A stretch of 64,000 nt of DNA, from positions 1 to 64,000 of the forward strand of contig CACORY010000005.1 of assembly GCA_902629695.1 (NCBI GenBank), written 5' to 3'. Under the pieces are notes generated by a model that did not search any database, was not told where the DNA came from, and saw nothing but the letters and a program-made list of their open reading frames with translations. Of the stretch, positions 46,632 through 55,315 are shown in pieces (the stretch's first letter is position 1; the number at the start of each line of letters is the position of its first letter). The position numbers and the translations under genes were made by a program. Origin of the DNA: an uncultured Pelagibacteraceae bacterium (lineage in GTDB: Bacteria > Pseudomonadota > Alphaproteobacteria > Pelagibacterales > Pelagibacteraceae).

Positions 46632-47153
46632 AATTTTTTTTAATAAATTTTCTTTAAAAAATATTTTATGTATTATAACGGCGGAAATATGCAATGTTAT
46701 CAATGCAATGAGTGTATAATTTCCAATTATGTGAATTTCATAAAATATTTCTGCTAAATTAAAATTGTCTTGAATTTCAAGATTAAATAAAAACATGTTC
46801 AGTTCCTCCCCATTATATAGTTTTTTTAATGCACCTGAGATAGTAATGACCAAAACTGCTGCATATAAAAGGACATGATTTAACTTAGCTATAATCTTTT
46901 GTCCTGGAAAAATATTATGTTTTAATACTGGAGTTGGATTAAAAGTTTTATAAATTAGTCTGAATAAAGTTAAGTAGAATATACTTAAACCAAGAGTTAC
47001 ATGAATACTTTCAATAGTTAACCTTTTTTCACTAAAATCCATATCAACTAAATAAAAACCTAAAGGAATTTGAATAACTAATGCTGCGGCACTTAACCAA
47101 TGAAATATTTTTGATATGAATCCATATTCTGTTATGGTATTTGTTAATTTCAT
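46626..47153 (-). CDS. Cytochrome b561 family protein
   Basis: This 175-residue membrane protein with four helices is of the bacterial b561 (CybB) class. Conserved His in KIFHWLSAA (near 16-18), IESIHVTLG, KLNHVLLYAA and LITLHISAV are the four positions expected for two b hemes. It starts base to base with the divergent cytochrome c', a likely redox partner. Confidence 0.88.
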   Translation of the reverse strand: MKLTNTITEYGFISKIFHWLSAAALVIQIPLGFYLVDMDFSEKRLTIESIHVTLGLSIFYLTLFRLIYKTFNPTPVLKHNIFPGQKIIAKLNHVLLYAAVLVITISGALKKLYNGEELNMFLFNLEIQDNFNLAEIFYEIHIIGNYTLIALITLHISAVIIHKIFFKENLLKKIL

Positions 47154-47615
47154 ATGTTTACAAAATATAACATTTTAAAGTTTAAGTATATTTTGTTTAT
47201 TTCGATTTTTGTCACTTTGTCGCTTCCAGCTAATTCAGAACTTTCAGTTGAAGAGATAATTAAAGCAAGAAAAGCATTATTCAGTAAGAATTATAGCATT
47301 GCCAAAAAAGTTCAAACTTTTTCAAGCAAAGGTGAATTTGAAAAAGCAAAAAGTTTAATGATTGAGATGAGTGAAAATTATAAAACTTTAATAGAGTATT
47401 TTCCTGATAATACTAAAGAAGGATTTAAAACTGAGGCTTTGCCATCAATCTGGGAAAACAAAGATGAATTTAATGATTTGATGAAAAAATCGTCAAATGA
47501 CATGATAAAGTTGGCCTCAATAATTGAAAATACAGATGATGTGAAAGCTTCTCTTGGAGAACTTATGTGGGGAAATTGTAAAGCCTGTCATAGTAAGTTT
47601 AGAGCACCGCATTAA
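47154..47615 (+). CDS. Cytochrome c' (c556-like)
   Basis: This is a 153-residue periplasmic heme protein. A signal peptide (about 1-27) leads into a four-helix bundle with the CKACHSKF heme site at the C-terminus, as in cytochrome c'/c556. The start codon touches that of the divergent b561 gene with no intergenic base, so the promoter and ribosome site must lie in the other coding region. It probably accepts electrons from b561. Confidence 0.88.
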   Translation: MFTKYNILKFKYILFISIFVTLSLPANSELSVEEIIKARKALFSKNYSIAKKVQTFSSKGEFEKAKSLMIEMSENYKTLIEYFPDNTKEGFKTEALPSIWENKDEFNDLMKKSSNDMIKLASIIENTDDVKASLGELMWGNCKACHSKFRAPH

Positions 47616-47630
47616 TTTTATTTAAAAAAT

Positions 47631-47678
47631 AATAGAGGTTCGCTCTTTTAGTTTCTATTCAAAAAGAGCTCCTCTATT
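47631..47678 (-). terminator. Strong two-part hairpin, probable minus-strand terminator
   Basis: AATAGAGG (47631-47638) pairs perfectly with CCTCTATT (47671-47678), and inside it GCTCTTTT pairs with AAAAAGAGC. On the minus strand the stem is followed by TATTTTTTAAA, a terminator-like tail. On the plus strand it lies 16 bases after the cytochrome c' stop, so it may serve both directions. Confidence 0.72.
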
Positions 47679-47748
47679 GAGCCTTTTTGGCTATTAAATC
47701 CAAATGGATTTTAAGTTTTTTGTTTTTTTGAAAAATTAAATTTGCCAG

Positions 47749-47775
47749 CTAAGTATCAGGTGGCATTAGTTTCAT
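47749..47775 (-). other. Eight-codon mini-ORF with perfect ribosome binding site
   Basis: On the minus strand AAGGAGGT (47790-47783) lies 8 bases before an ATG at 47775 that opens the reading frame MKLMPPDT and stops with TAG at 47751-47749. Such a perfect Shine-Dalgarno site is rare in this genome. Downstream lie two small hairpins and the strong terminator-like hairpin at 47631-47678. It could be a leader peptide, a tiny protein, or part of a small RNA. Nothing shows expression. Confidence 0.45.
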
Positions 47776-47813
47776 TATAATTACCTCCTTAATTCAAAAA
47801 TAAATTTTAAGAT

Positions 47814-47870
47814 GGTTGTATTCAATAAATTTATTTTATTAAAATGAAAATATATTTCTTGAATACAACC
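47814..47870. repeat. Perfect 12-bp inverted repeat
   Basis: GGTTGTATTCAA at 47814-47825 and TTGAATACAACC at 47859-47870 are exact complements separated by 33 bases of A/T. Each arm contains TTGTATTCAA, itself nearly palindromic, a shape used by GntR-type regulators. It may be a double operator or an RNA hairpin for the transcript upstream of the small membrane gene at 47925. With the hairpins at 47631-47711 it fills the 309-base gap between genes. Confidence 0.6.
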
Positions 47871-47924
47871 TGTCGAAGTTATAGATTCGCTGCATTTAAA
47901 ATATTTCTCTTCAAAATAGAAAAA

Positions 47925-48104
47925 ATGAAATACATAACTGGTCTTATCAACTTGATTATCAGCTTAGTTGTTTCAACTATTATTATTTATGCAATTAATT
48001 TCATCGCTGGTTTTGCTGGAGCAGATTATACTTTCACTAATGGTGAAGTATTTGTGATTTGGATATTGATGGCAATACTTGTAAATAATTGTTTCAATAA
48101 ATAA
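47925..48104 (+). CDS. Small two-helix membrane protein
   Basis: This 59-residue protein (start at 47925 after an A-rich stretch) has two hydrophobic helices, at about 4-24 and 40-55, joined by a short loop AGADYTFTNGE. The frame extends upstream to 47844, but the extra 27 residues read through the inverted repeat and do not look protein-like. Function unknown, 8 bases ahead of the next gene. Confidence 0.58.
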   Translation: MKYITGLINLIISLVVSTIIIYAINFIAGFAGADYTFTNGEVFVIWILMAILVNNCFNK

Positions 48105-48112
48105 AATTTTAA

Positions 48113-48400
48113 ATGAAAAATACAGTTAAGACTGACGATATAATCTTAAACTTTTTTAAACAAATTTGTGATGAGAAAGATGATAAAAAATGTATTGAGC
48201 TTGGCAATAGCTGGATAAATGCTATGGAAACTAATTTGAATAAGATGGAACTAAATCTAAACGATCAAGATAAAATTAAATATAAAGAAGATATTCAAAA
48301 TAATCGCAATCATCTAAATAGTCTTAAAGGAAAAGATTCATCTGAATGGAGAAAATATGCAATCAAATGTATGATTGAAATAATGGATAATAAGGTGTAA
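48113..48400 (+). CDS. Hypothetical 95-residue soluble protein
   Basis: This is a charged, helix-rich protein without signal peptide or membrane segment. It has three Cys (ICDEKDDKKCIEL and IKCMIEI) and no recognised motif. Its stop codon overlaps the very start of the TPP aptamer region, so it is either the end of the previous transcript or is read through into the riboswitch. I cannot assign a function. Confidence 0.55.
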   Translation: MKNTVKTDDIILNFFKQICDEKDDKKCIELGNSWINAMETNLNKMELNLNDQDKIKYKEDIQNNRNHLNSLKGKDSSEWRKYAIKCMIEIMDNKV

Positions 48401-48403
48401 AAA

Positions 48404-48478
48404 TTTCATCTTAAGGGGTGTCTTTACAGACTGAGATTAAACCCTAAGAACCTGTCCGGTAATTCAGAAAGGGAAAAC
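48404..48478 (+). ncRNA. TPP riboswitch (THI element)
   Basis: The conserved THI-box segments occur in order: AGGGGTG (48414-48420), CTGAGA (48431-48436), ACCC (48441-48444), GAACCTG (48448-48454), CGG-AAT and GGGAA (48471-48475). The GGGAA lies only 4 bases before the thiV start codon, so TPP binding would hide the ribosome site. That makes it a translational switch. The placement in front of an SSS transporter is known in SAR11. Confidence 0.93.
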
Positions 48479-48479
48479 A

Positions 48480-49922
48480 ATGGATAAAACATTTTTTATA
48501 AGTCAATCTACATCGCTAACATTAATAATCTTTATAAGTTTTATTTTTGCAATTCTTGGCCTTTTTCATTCAAAAAAATATCAAGGACTTAATAACTATT
48601 TAACAGCCAATAGAAACATTGGTCTATTTTCTTTAACTACAAGTTTAACTGCTTCTGCGTTAGGCGCGTGGATTTTATTTGGACCTGCCTCTGCTTCAAC
48701 GTGGGGTGGAATTGGATCAATAATTGGATATTCATTAGGAACAGCATTCCCAATGTTTTTTTTAATATATTTAGGAAAAAAAATAAGAAAAGAATTTCCA
48801 AAAGGATCTTCTTTAATTGAATTTATGAGAAAAAAATTTGGAAAAAGTTTATTTAAACTTATCCTTTTGATGACTATCTTTTATATGTTTATTTTCTTAT
48901 GTGCAGAAGTAACTGCAGTAGCAGTTCTTATTAATTATATATCAGGTACAGAACTATGGATTACAGCCTTGATCGTATTAATCTCTACATTAACATATAC
49001 TTTATATGGTGGCTTAAAAGCTTCAATATTTACAGATAATATTCAAATGATTGTAATTGGAATTCTATTATTAATTTCTATTTTCTACGTTAATTCTTTT
49101 ACCGGTACTCAATTTTCTTTTGATTTTATTAAAGAAAAGAATCCTCATTTATTAAGCAGTTCGTATATTCCAAGCTATACAGCCGGTTTAACATTTTTTA
49201 TTGCAGTTGCTGCAACTAACTTATTTCATCAAGGTAATTGGCAACGTGTATATGCAGCAAAAAATTTTGAAACATTAAAGAAAAGTTTAATAATTTCTTT
49301 TTTTTTAATTATACCTATTGTTTTTTATATGGGGTTTGCTGGAATGGTTGCTTTCTCGATAGACTCAACAATTAGACCAGATCTTGGTTTTTTTTCATTG
49401 CTTCTTAAAGAGCAAAATACCTTATTATCATTATTAATAATAATACTTGGCTTAGCTCTCACTATTTCAACAATAGATACTTTGATAAATGCAATATCAA
49501 GTTTAATTGTTGTAGATGGTAAAGCTACATTTAATTTAAACAATAAAACAGATTATTTGAGATTTTCAAAATATATTATTCTTTTTTTATGTCTAATTTC
49601 ATTTATTGTTGCTTCAAAAGGATTTGATATTTTGTATTTATTTTTAATAGCAGATTTATTTTGCTGTGCTTTTGTATTAACTGTTTTTTATAGCTTTTAT
49701 AATAGAAATATTAATGAAAAAACGGCATATATCTCAATTATAATTGGGCTAATTGGTGGTTTTATGATATTTCCTACTCCAGATTTTTCTAAAAGTTTAT
49801 TAGTTGGATTTTTAATGCCTAGAGATCTGTTTGGACCCTTTGTATTACAATCATTATTATTTTTGTCTTTTGTAATTGCAACTTTTTTACCATTAGTAGT
49901 TTTTAAAACCAAAAAATTTTAA
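48480..49922 (+). CDS. thiV: SSS-family thiamine-precursor (HMP) transporter ThiV
   Basis: This 480-residue sodium:solute symporter has about 13 helices. The core segments are [22 protein letters not shown] near 50-72, [28 protein letters not shown] near 239-266 and [13 protein letters not shown]. With its TPP riboswitch directly in front, it is best read as ThiV, the predicted carrier of the thiamine pyrimidine precursor (HMP) that SAR11 cells cannot make. The substrate rests on the riboswitch and on published SAR11 work. Confidence 0.9.
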   Translation: MDKTFFISQSTSLTLIIFISFIFAILGLFHSKKYQGLNNYLTANRNIGLFSLTTSLTASALGAWILFGPASASTWGGIGSIIGYSLGTAFPMFFLIYLGKKIRKEFPKGSSLIEFMRKKFGKSLFKLILLMTIFYMFIFLCAEVTAVAVLINYISGTELWITALIVLISTLTYTLYGGLKASIFTDNIQMIVIGILLLISIFYVNSFTGTQFSFDFIKEKNPHLLSSSYIPSYTAGLTFFIAVAATNLFHQGNWQRVYAAKNFETLKKSLIISFFLIIPIVFYMGFAGMVAFSIDSTIRPDLGFFSLLLKEQNTLLSLLIIILGLALTISTIDTLINAISSLIVVDGKATFNLNNKTDYLRFSKYIILFLCLISFIVASKGFDILYLFLIADLFCCAFVLTVFYSFYNRNINEKTAYISIIIGLIGGFMIFPTPDFSKSLLVGFLMPRDLFGPFVLQSLLFLSFVIATFLPLVVFKTKKF

Positions 49923-49969
49923 TATTACTCGATTGTATTAAAAAAATTAATAGTTATAAGTCTGACTCA

Positions 49970-50905
49970 ATGACAGATAATCAGATAATTATTAACAATC
50001 TTTCAAAAGTTTATGATAATGGTTTTGGTGCACTTAAAAAAATTAGTCTTAAAGTTAAACAAGGTGAAATTTTTGCCATGCTTGGACCAAATGGTGCAGG
50101 AAAGACAACTTTAATCAATATAATTTGTGGGATTGTAACTCCCTCACTTGGGAAGGTTACCATTGACGGCTTTGATATAATTAAGGATTATCGTGAAACT
50201 AGATCTAGAATAGGAATGGTTCCTCAAGAATTAAATTTAGAGAATTTTGAAACAGTTTTTGATACAGTTTCATATTCCCGAGGATTGTATGGAAAATCTC
50301 CGAAACCAGAATATATAGAAAAAATTTTAAAAAAATTGAGCTTATGGGAAAAAAAAGATGAAAAATTAAGACAATTATCAGGTGGAATGAAAAGAAGAGT
50401 TTTAATTGCTAAAGCTTTGTCTCATGAACCAAAAATATTATTTTTAGATGAACCAACAGCAGGAGTTGATGTAGAATTAAGAAAAGAAATGTGGAAAGTG
50501 GTAGATTCTTTAAGAAAAACAGGAGTAACAATTATTTTAACAACTCATTACATTGAAGAGGCTGAAGCAATAGCAGATAGGGTTGGTGTTATTAATCAAG
50601 GTGAAATTATTCTTGTTGAAGAAAAAAAAGAATTATTAAAAAAGATGGGTCAAAAAACACTTACAATTGAATTACAAGAGAAAATAGACGAAATACCAAA
50701 ATCATTAGAAAGATATAATTTAAATATTGGAGATAATAAAATGTATTTGAACTATACGTACAGTCTTAAAGAGAAACAAACAGGTATAACAAATTTATTA
50801 CAAGATTTAAAAGACACCGGCTTAAAATTAAGAGATTTAAAAACAGAACAAAGCAATCTTGAGAAAATTTTTGTGAATTTAGTAAAGGAGAATAATGAAA
50901 TTTAA
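49970..50905 (+). CDS. ABC-2 type exporter ATPase (YadG-like)
   Basis: This 311-residue ATPase has Walker [10 protein letters not shown] near residue 38, [33 protein letters not shown] and the His-loop [16 protein letters not shown]. The first part resembles YadG/DrrA. The permease gene overlaps its 3' end by 11 bases. It likely exports a hydrophobic compound or polysaccharide, but the substrate is unknown. Confidence 0.9.
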   Translation: MTDNQIIINNLSKVYDNGFGALKKISLKVKQGEIFAMLGPNGAGKTTLINIICGIVTPSLGKVTIDGFDIIKDYRETRSRIGMVPQELNLENFETVFDTVSYSRGLYGKSPKPEYIEKILKKLSLWEKKDEKLRQLSGGMKRRVLIAKALSHEPKILFLDEPTAGVDVELRKEMWKVVDSLRKTGVTIILTTHYIEEAEAIADRVGVINQGEIILVEEKKELLKKMGQKTLTIELQEKIDEIPKSLERYNLNIGDNKMYLNYTYSLKEKQTGITNLLQDLKDTGLKLRDLKTEQSNLEKIFVNLVKENNEI

Positions 50906-51662
50906 TTATTATGGTTTTAAAGCTATATATGTTCATGAGATGAATAGATTTTTGAGAACTGTAGCTCAGTCTCTTCTCTCACCAGTAATTTCTACATCTT
51001 TATATTTTGTCGTTTTTGGGTCAGTGATTGGTAGTTATATTCAAAAAATTGATGATGTAAGTTATGGCTCATATATCGTTCCAGGTTTATTAATGTTAAC
51101 ATTGCTAACCCAATCTATAAGCAACACCTCTTTTGGAATATTTTTTCCAAAATTTAATGGAACTATTAACGAGATTTTAGCAGCACCTATTTCAACTCTT
51201 GAAACTGTTTTAGCTTTTGTTGGAGCAGGAGCTACCAAAACTTTGATTGTTGGCGCTGTAATTTATTTCACTGCTACATTTTTTGCTGATGTGACTGTTA
51301 AATATCCAATCTTAATGATTTTTTTATTAGTTTTAGTTTCTTTTACTTTTGCATTATTTGGTTTTTTAATTGGTGTTGTCAGTAAAGACTTTGAACAAAT
51401 GTCTATTATTCCATCATTAGTCATCACACCAATGGTATTTTTAGGAGGCAGTTTATATAGTTTGGATATGTTACCTCCATTCTGGCAGACTATCTCTTAT
51501 TTTAATCCAGTAGTTTATTTAATTGATAGCTTAAGATTTTCATTTTATGGAATATCAGATTTTAATATTTGGATAAGCATAGGATCTATGATGTCATTTT
51601 TAGTGATATGTGTATTGTCTGTCTCAAAATTATTAAAAAAAGGTTACAATATTAAATCTTAA
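50895..51662 (+). CDS. ABC-2 type exporter permease (YadH-like)
   Basis: This 255-residue inner-membrane permease has six helices and the ABC-2 pattern, with [37 protein letters not shown] near the end, a hallmark of the YadH/DrrB type. It is coupled to the ATPase by an 11-base overlap. A terminator hairpin begins at the stop codon. Confidence 0.9.
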   Translation: MKFNYYGFKAIYVHEMNRFLRTVAQSLLSPVISTSLYFVVFGSVIGSYIQKIDDVSYGSYIVPGLLMLTLLTQSISNTSFGIFFPKFNGTINEILAAPISTLETVLAFVGAGATKTLIVGAVIYFTATFFADVTVKYPILMIFLLVLVSFTFALFGFLIGVVSKDFEQMSIIPSLVITPMVFLGGSLYSLDMLPPFWQTISYFNPVVYLIDSLRFSFYGISDFNIWISIGSMMSFLVICVLSVSKLLKKGYNIKS

Positions 51663-51684
51663 CTGACCCATTTCTGGGCCAGTT
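51661..51684. terminator. Bidirectional terminator between exporter and aceA
   Basis: AACTGACCCA (51661-51670) pairs with TGGGCCAGTT (51675-51684) with a single mismatch and a 4-base loop, then ATTTACT follows. It sits between the convergent ABC permease and isocitrate lyase genes and can serve both. Confidence 0.72.
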
Positions 51685-51714
51685 ATTTACTAATATACAA
51701 GAGGAATTGTTTTA

Positions 51715-52989
51715 TTAAAATTGTTCGGACTCTGTTGAGTCTTTCATTGCAGTTGTCGAGCTTTTTCCGCTACTGATTGTATTAGAAATAGCATCAAAAT
51801 AAGAAGTACCAACTTCTCTTTGATGTTTTACACTTGTGTAACCATCTTTCTCACGAGCAAATTCTTTTTGTTGAATTTTTGAATAAGCGCTCATACCTTC
51901 TTTTTTATATTTTTCAGCTAATTCAAAAATAGCAATATTTTGTGTATGAAATCCAGCAAGAGTTATAAATTGAAATTTATAACCCATTTTACTTATTTCT
52001 TGTTGAAAAGTAGAAATTTCATCATCTGACAAGTGTTTTTTCCAATTAAAAGATGGAGAACAATTATAAGCTAAAAGTTTACCAGGGTATTTTTTATGAA
52101 TTGCATCTGCAAATTTTTTTGCCTCTTCAAGATTTGGTGTTGCAGTTTCACACCAAATCAAATCAGAATATGGTGCATAAGCTAATCCCCTTGAGATAGC
52201 TTGATCAATACCGGCTTTTACATAATAAAAACCTTCGGGTGATCTTTCACCAGTTAAGAAAGGTTTATCATTTTCATCATAATCATTAGTAATTAATTTT
52301 GCAGCATTTGCATCTGTTCTTGCTAATATAATTAATGGGACGTCTGCTATATCAGCAGCAAGTCTTGCTGCTTTTAAATTTTTTATCATTGTACCAGTTG
52401 GTACAAGAACTTTTCCACCCATATGACCACATTTTTTTTCACTCGCTAATTGGTCTTCGAAATGGACTCCTGCAGCACCAGCTTTAATAAATTTTTTTGT
52501 AAGTTCAAATACATTTAAAGGTCCCCCAAAGCCTGCTTCTCCATCAGCTATTATAGGTAACATGTAATCTACTTTTTTATTTTCTTCCATATCACCATCA
52601 ACAAGTTCCATGTGTTGTATCTGGTCAGCTCTAATTAATGCATTATTCATTGTCTCTACTAATTTAGGAGCACTATCATATGGGTATAAAGATTGATCAG
52701 GATACATTTCGCCAGCACTGTTAGCGTCAGCTGCAACTTGCCAACCACTCAAATAAATAGCTTTTAAACCAGCTTTTGCGTGTTGAACAGCATGATTTCC
52801 AGATAATGAGCCAAGTGTATTTATATAAGACTCAGAATTTAATAAATTCCACAATTTACTAGATTGTTGTTTGCACAAAGAATACTCTATTTTTATAGAA
52901 CCTTTTAACCTTTTAACTTCCTCTGGAGTATAATCCCTTTTAATCCCTGCAAATCTTTTTAAATCGTATGAGATATTCTCTGCACTCAT
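51715..52989 (-). CDS. aceA: Isocitrate lyase
   Basis: AceA splits isocitrate to glyoxylate and succinate, opening the glyoxylate shunt. The 424-residue protein carries the catalytic KKCGH at 185-189, the metal site region [11 protein letters not shown] near 146-156 and [10 protein letters not shown] near 315. Length is standard for bacterial ICL. Malate synthase is not in the window. A 53-residue microprotein gene lies 60 bases upstream on the same strand, followed by a repeat array and a divergent regulator. Confidence 0.96.
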   Translation of the reverse strand: MSAENISYDLKRFAGIKRDYTPEEVKRLKGSIKIEYSLCKQQSSKLWNLLNSESYINTLGSLSGNHAVQHAKAGLKAIYLSGWQVAADANSAGEMYPDQSLYPYDSAPKLVETMNNALIRADQIQHMELVDGDMEENKKVDYMLPIIADGEAGFGGPLNVFELTKKFIKAGAAGVHFEDQLASEKKCGHMGGKVLVPTGTMIKNLKAARLAADIADVPLIILARTDANAAKLITNDYDENDKPFLTGERSPEGFYYVKAGIDQAISRGLAYAPYSDLIWCETATPNLEEAKKFADAIHKKYPGKLLAYNCSPSFNWKKHLSDDEISTFQQEISKMGYKFQFITLAGFHTQNIAIFELAEKYKKEGMSAYSKIQQKEFAREKDGYTSVKHQREVGTSYFDAISNTISSGKSSTTAMKDSTESEQF

Positions 52990-53049
52990 ATATCAAACCT
53001 TCTGTATTTAAAATTTTTTTAAAAATGAATTAAGTTGAACGAGATAGGG

Positions 53050-53211
53050 CTATTTTGAGTCGTTTAGGGTCTCAACTAGATCTTTCATTCCACTTGAACC
53101 CCAATCACAATGATCGTCCCTCATGTATATCCCTCTACTATTATGTTTAGCAAGGTCTTCATGATTTATGATTTGAGCTTCATTTTCACTATTTTTAAAT
53201 TTATCGTCCAT
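53050..53211 (-). CDS. Microprotein upstream of aceA
   Basis: This 53-residue frame on the aceA strand reads as protein throughout: INHEDLAKHNSRGIY, then MRDDHCDWGSSGMKDLVETL. It may begin at 53211 or at the internal ATG at 53124, which has GAGGG six bases before it and gives a 24-residue peptide. Either way its stop lies 60 bases before the aceA start. The mix of His, Cys, Asp and Trp is unusual for a chance frame. I know no family, but a link to the glyoxylate shunt is suggested by position. Confidence 0.58.
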   Translation of the reverse strand: MDDKFKNSENEAQIINHEDLAKHNSRGIYMRDDHCDWGSSGMKDLVETLNDSK

Positions 53212-53312
53212 GTAAATTTTATAATTTACAGAATTTACAAAATCTACAAAAATGATTATTTTACTTGTAAATTTGGTTTATTTTTTGTAAATTAAAATTT
53301 ACAAAATTTACA
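53211..53312. repeat. Operator array of ATTTACA/TGTAAAT repeats
   Basis: Eight copies of the 7-mer (one variant) fill the gap between the microprotein and the regulator. Direct copies start at 53224, 53233 and 53242 (the last reads ATCTACA) and at 53297 and 53306, each group at a 9-bp period. Inverted copies start at 53211, 53266 and 53286. This looks like a multi-site operator for the double-HTH regulator encoded next to it, controlling both itself and aceA. Confidence 0.7.
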
Positions 53313-53316
53313 AATT

Positions 53317-55011
53317 ATGGAAAAAACTCAACAAATTGGTTTAAAAATAAGAAGTTTTAGAAAAAAATTAGGTCTTCAAGCAAAAAAATTGGCAGAACAA
53401 CTCAATATATCACCAAGTTATTTAAATTTGATCGAAAGTGGAAAAAGAAGCTTGGATGCAGAACTTTTACTTAAAATCTGTCAAGAACTTAGAATAGAAT
53501 TGACTGATTTAAAAAGTGAAAAAGAAATTGACCTAGACAATTCTAAACTAGCAATATCAAAATTTTCTAAAGGAAAAAATATTAGTAAATTAGATTTAAA
53601 GATTGGTCCAAAGATAAAGGCATTCAGAAGACAATTAGGACTTCAGGCAAATAAATTTGCAGAACAATTAAACATTTCTCCAAGTTATTTAAATCTAATT
53701 GAGAGCAGCAAGAGAAAAATTGATGGTGATTTGTTAATTAAGATTAGTAAAGAATTAAGAGTTGATCTGTCAGATTTAACAAGCAAGAGTGATATTAATT
53801 TAGAAAATGATATATCAAATCTTTTAGATGATCAACTATTTGAAGATTTAGATATTCTTGGACCAGAAGTAAAAGATTTAGTTAATACAAATCCAAAAAT
53901 TGCTAAAGCCTTAATTAAACTTGGAGATAATTTTAAACAAAGAGATCACGAAATAATTAACAAGGTTGAAAATATTTCAGGTAAGATAATAGATAGTAGG
54001 AAAACTGCATTTCCAGGAGAAGTAATATCAGATTTTCTTCAAGAAAATAAAAATTATTTTCCTAGATTGGAAGATTTCGCTAATTCTATTTTTGAAAAAG
54101 TACAAAAGAATAATAGAACAAGATATGTCGCACTTTGTGATTTTTTAAAAAAAGAATATTCAATTATTGTAAAAGATGTCATTCCAGAAGAAAAAAAACC
54201 ATTTTCGAAAGTATTTAATGAAAGTAAAAGAGAACTTTTGTTAAGTGATTACAACTCTCTTGAAACAAAAAAATTACATGCTGCTGCTCAGATTGTTCAA
54301 GAGGGTGCCATAGATATCGTTAATGATTATTTATCGAATTTTAGATTTCCGTCAGAGGAGTCAAAAAAATTAACTAAAGTAGCATTATTAAATTATTCTG
54401 GAGCAGCTATATTAATGCCTTATAAACTTTTTCATACAGAGTGTAAAAAACTCAAATATGACTTAGAGTTATTGCAAAATACGTTTGCAACATCTTTCGA
54501 GCAAGTTGCACATAGAGTTACATGCTTACAAGATGAAAGGTTGCCAGGGATACCTTTTCATTTTTTAAGAGTAGATATGGCAGGAAATATTTCAAAAAGA
54601 TTTTCTTTATCTGGAATCGAAATTCCAAGGTATGGAGGAGCTTGTCCTAGATGGAACGTTTACTCAGCTTTTACAAGACCTGGAGTAATACAGGCAGCTG
54701 TAAGTAAAATGACAAATGGAGAAAAATATGTATGTATAGCAAAAACTGTCGAAAAGGGAGTGGGAAGATTTGGTCAATCTAAAAGTATTTTGTCTATTGG
54801 TTTAGGTTGTGAGGCCAAATATGCTAAAGAGTTTGTTTATACAGAAAATTTAGATATTTCAGATAAAAAAACCGAAATTCCAATTGGTGTATCCTGTAGA
54901 ACCTGCGATAGATTAGACTGTTCACAAAGAGCTTTTCCACCTTTACATAAAAAGTTTGATGTTGATATCAATGCAAGAGGTGTTTCAATTTATGTTGGTG
55001 ATAAAGATTAA
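53317..55011 (+). CDS. Double-HTH ScfR/RamB-type regulator of aceA
   Basis: This 564-residue regulator is of the short-chain fatty-acid/acetate group (XRE HTH plus DUF2083). It has two nearly identical HTH domains: residues about 5-62 and about 90-150, each with FRKKLGLQAKKLAEQLNISPSYLNLIESGKR-like sequence. Family members normally have one. The C-terminal half ends with GVSCRTCDRLDCSQRAFPPLH, the conserved Cys cluster. It is divergent from the aceA unit with the repeat array between them. Confidence 0.9.
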   Translation: MEKTQQIGLKIRSFRKKLGLQAKKLAEQLNISPSYLNLIESGKRSLDAELLLKICQELRIELTDLKSEKEIDLDNSKLAISKFSKGKNISKLDLKIGPKIKAFRRQLGLQANKFAEQLNISPSYLNLIESSKRKIDGDLLIKISKELRVDLSDLTSKSDINLENDISNLLDDQLFEDLDILGPEVKDLVNTNPKIAKALIKLGDNFKQRDHEIINKVENISGKIIDSRKTAFPGEVISDFLQENKNYFPRLEDFANSIFEKVQKNNRTRYVALCDFLKKEYSIIVKDVIPEEKKPFSKVFNESKRELLLSDYNSLETKKLHAAAQIVQEGAIDIVNDYLSNFRFPSEESKKLTKVALLNYSGAAILMPYKLFHTECKKLKYDLELLQNTFATSFEQVAHRVTCLQDERLPGIPFHFLRVDMAGNISKRFSLSGIEIPRYGGACPRWNVYSAFTRPGVIQAAVSKMTNGEKYVCIAKTVEKGVGRFGQSKSILSIGLGCEAKYAKEFVYTENLDISDKKTEIPIGVSCRTCDRLDCSQRAFPPLHKKFDVDINARGVSIYVGDKD

Positions 55012-55022
55012 AATTTTTTTTT

Positions 55023-55187
55023 ATGATTAAATTTATTCTTCCTGCAGTAATAATTTTTTTAATAGTTCTATTCTGGGAAAAAATAAGTGAAAAAATAAAA
55101 AAAAGATTTAATATTCAAGTAAACTATATAGCATTAACATTATTTTTATTAGTTTTAGGAATAATAATGGCATTATTATATTTTTAG
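55023..55187 (+). CDS. Small two-helix membrane protein
   Basis: This 54-residue frame has two hydrophobic helices (about 4-18 and 35-53) separated by a charged stretch EKISEKIKKRFN. It begins 11 bases after the regulator gene on the same strand. The regular helix-loop-helix composition supports coding. I recognise no family. Confidence 0.5.
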   Translation: MIKFILPAVIIFLIVLFWEKISEKIKKRFNIQVNYIALTLFLLVLGIIMALLYF

Positions 55188-55191
55188 TTTT

Positions 55192-55311
55192 ATGAAAAAT
55201 TTTGATTTAACTAATTACGAAGAAAAAGAAACTGATGGTATATTTACACTTAAAAAGTTAATATTCCAAAAACCAATAAGTTCACTAGGAATAAGCTTCT
55301 TATGTCTTTAG
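55192..55311 (+). CDS. Short frame before the GNAT-like gene
   Basis: This 39-residue frame (MKNFDLTNYEEKE...FLCL) starts 4 bases after the previous stop and ends 4 bases before the next ATG. It might be a small protein or the remnant of the 5' part of a longer gene. The packing supports it; nothing else does. Confidence 0.35.
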   Translation: MKNFDLTNYEEKETDGIFTLKKLIFQKPISSLGISFLCL

Positions 55312-55315
55312 AAAA

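Noticed and set aside
47844-47924. Upstream extension of the two-helix protein at 47925
   Set aside because: The extra residues read through the right arm of the 12-bp inverted repeat and lack protein-like character.
53110-53295. Plus-strand 61-residue frame upstream of the regulator
   Set aside because: It is composed of low-complexity Phe/Ile/Tyr codons and is the shadow of the repeat array and of the minus-strand microprotein.
53211-53312. CRISPR-like or origin iterons reading of the repeat array
   Set aside because: The unit is only 7-9 bp with no unique spacers, and the setting between a regulator and its likely target gene fits an operator better than an origin or CRISPR.
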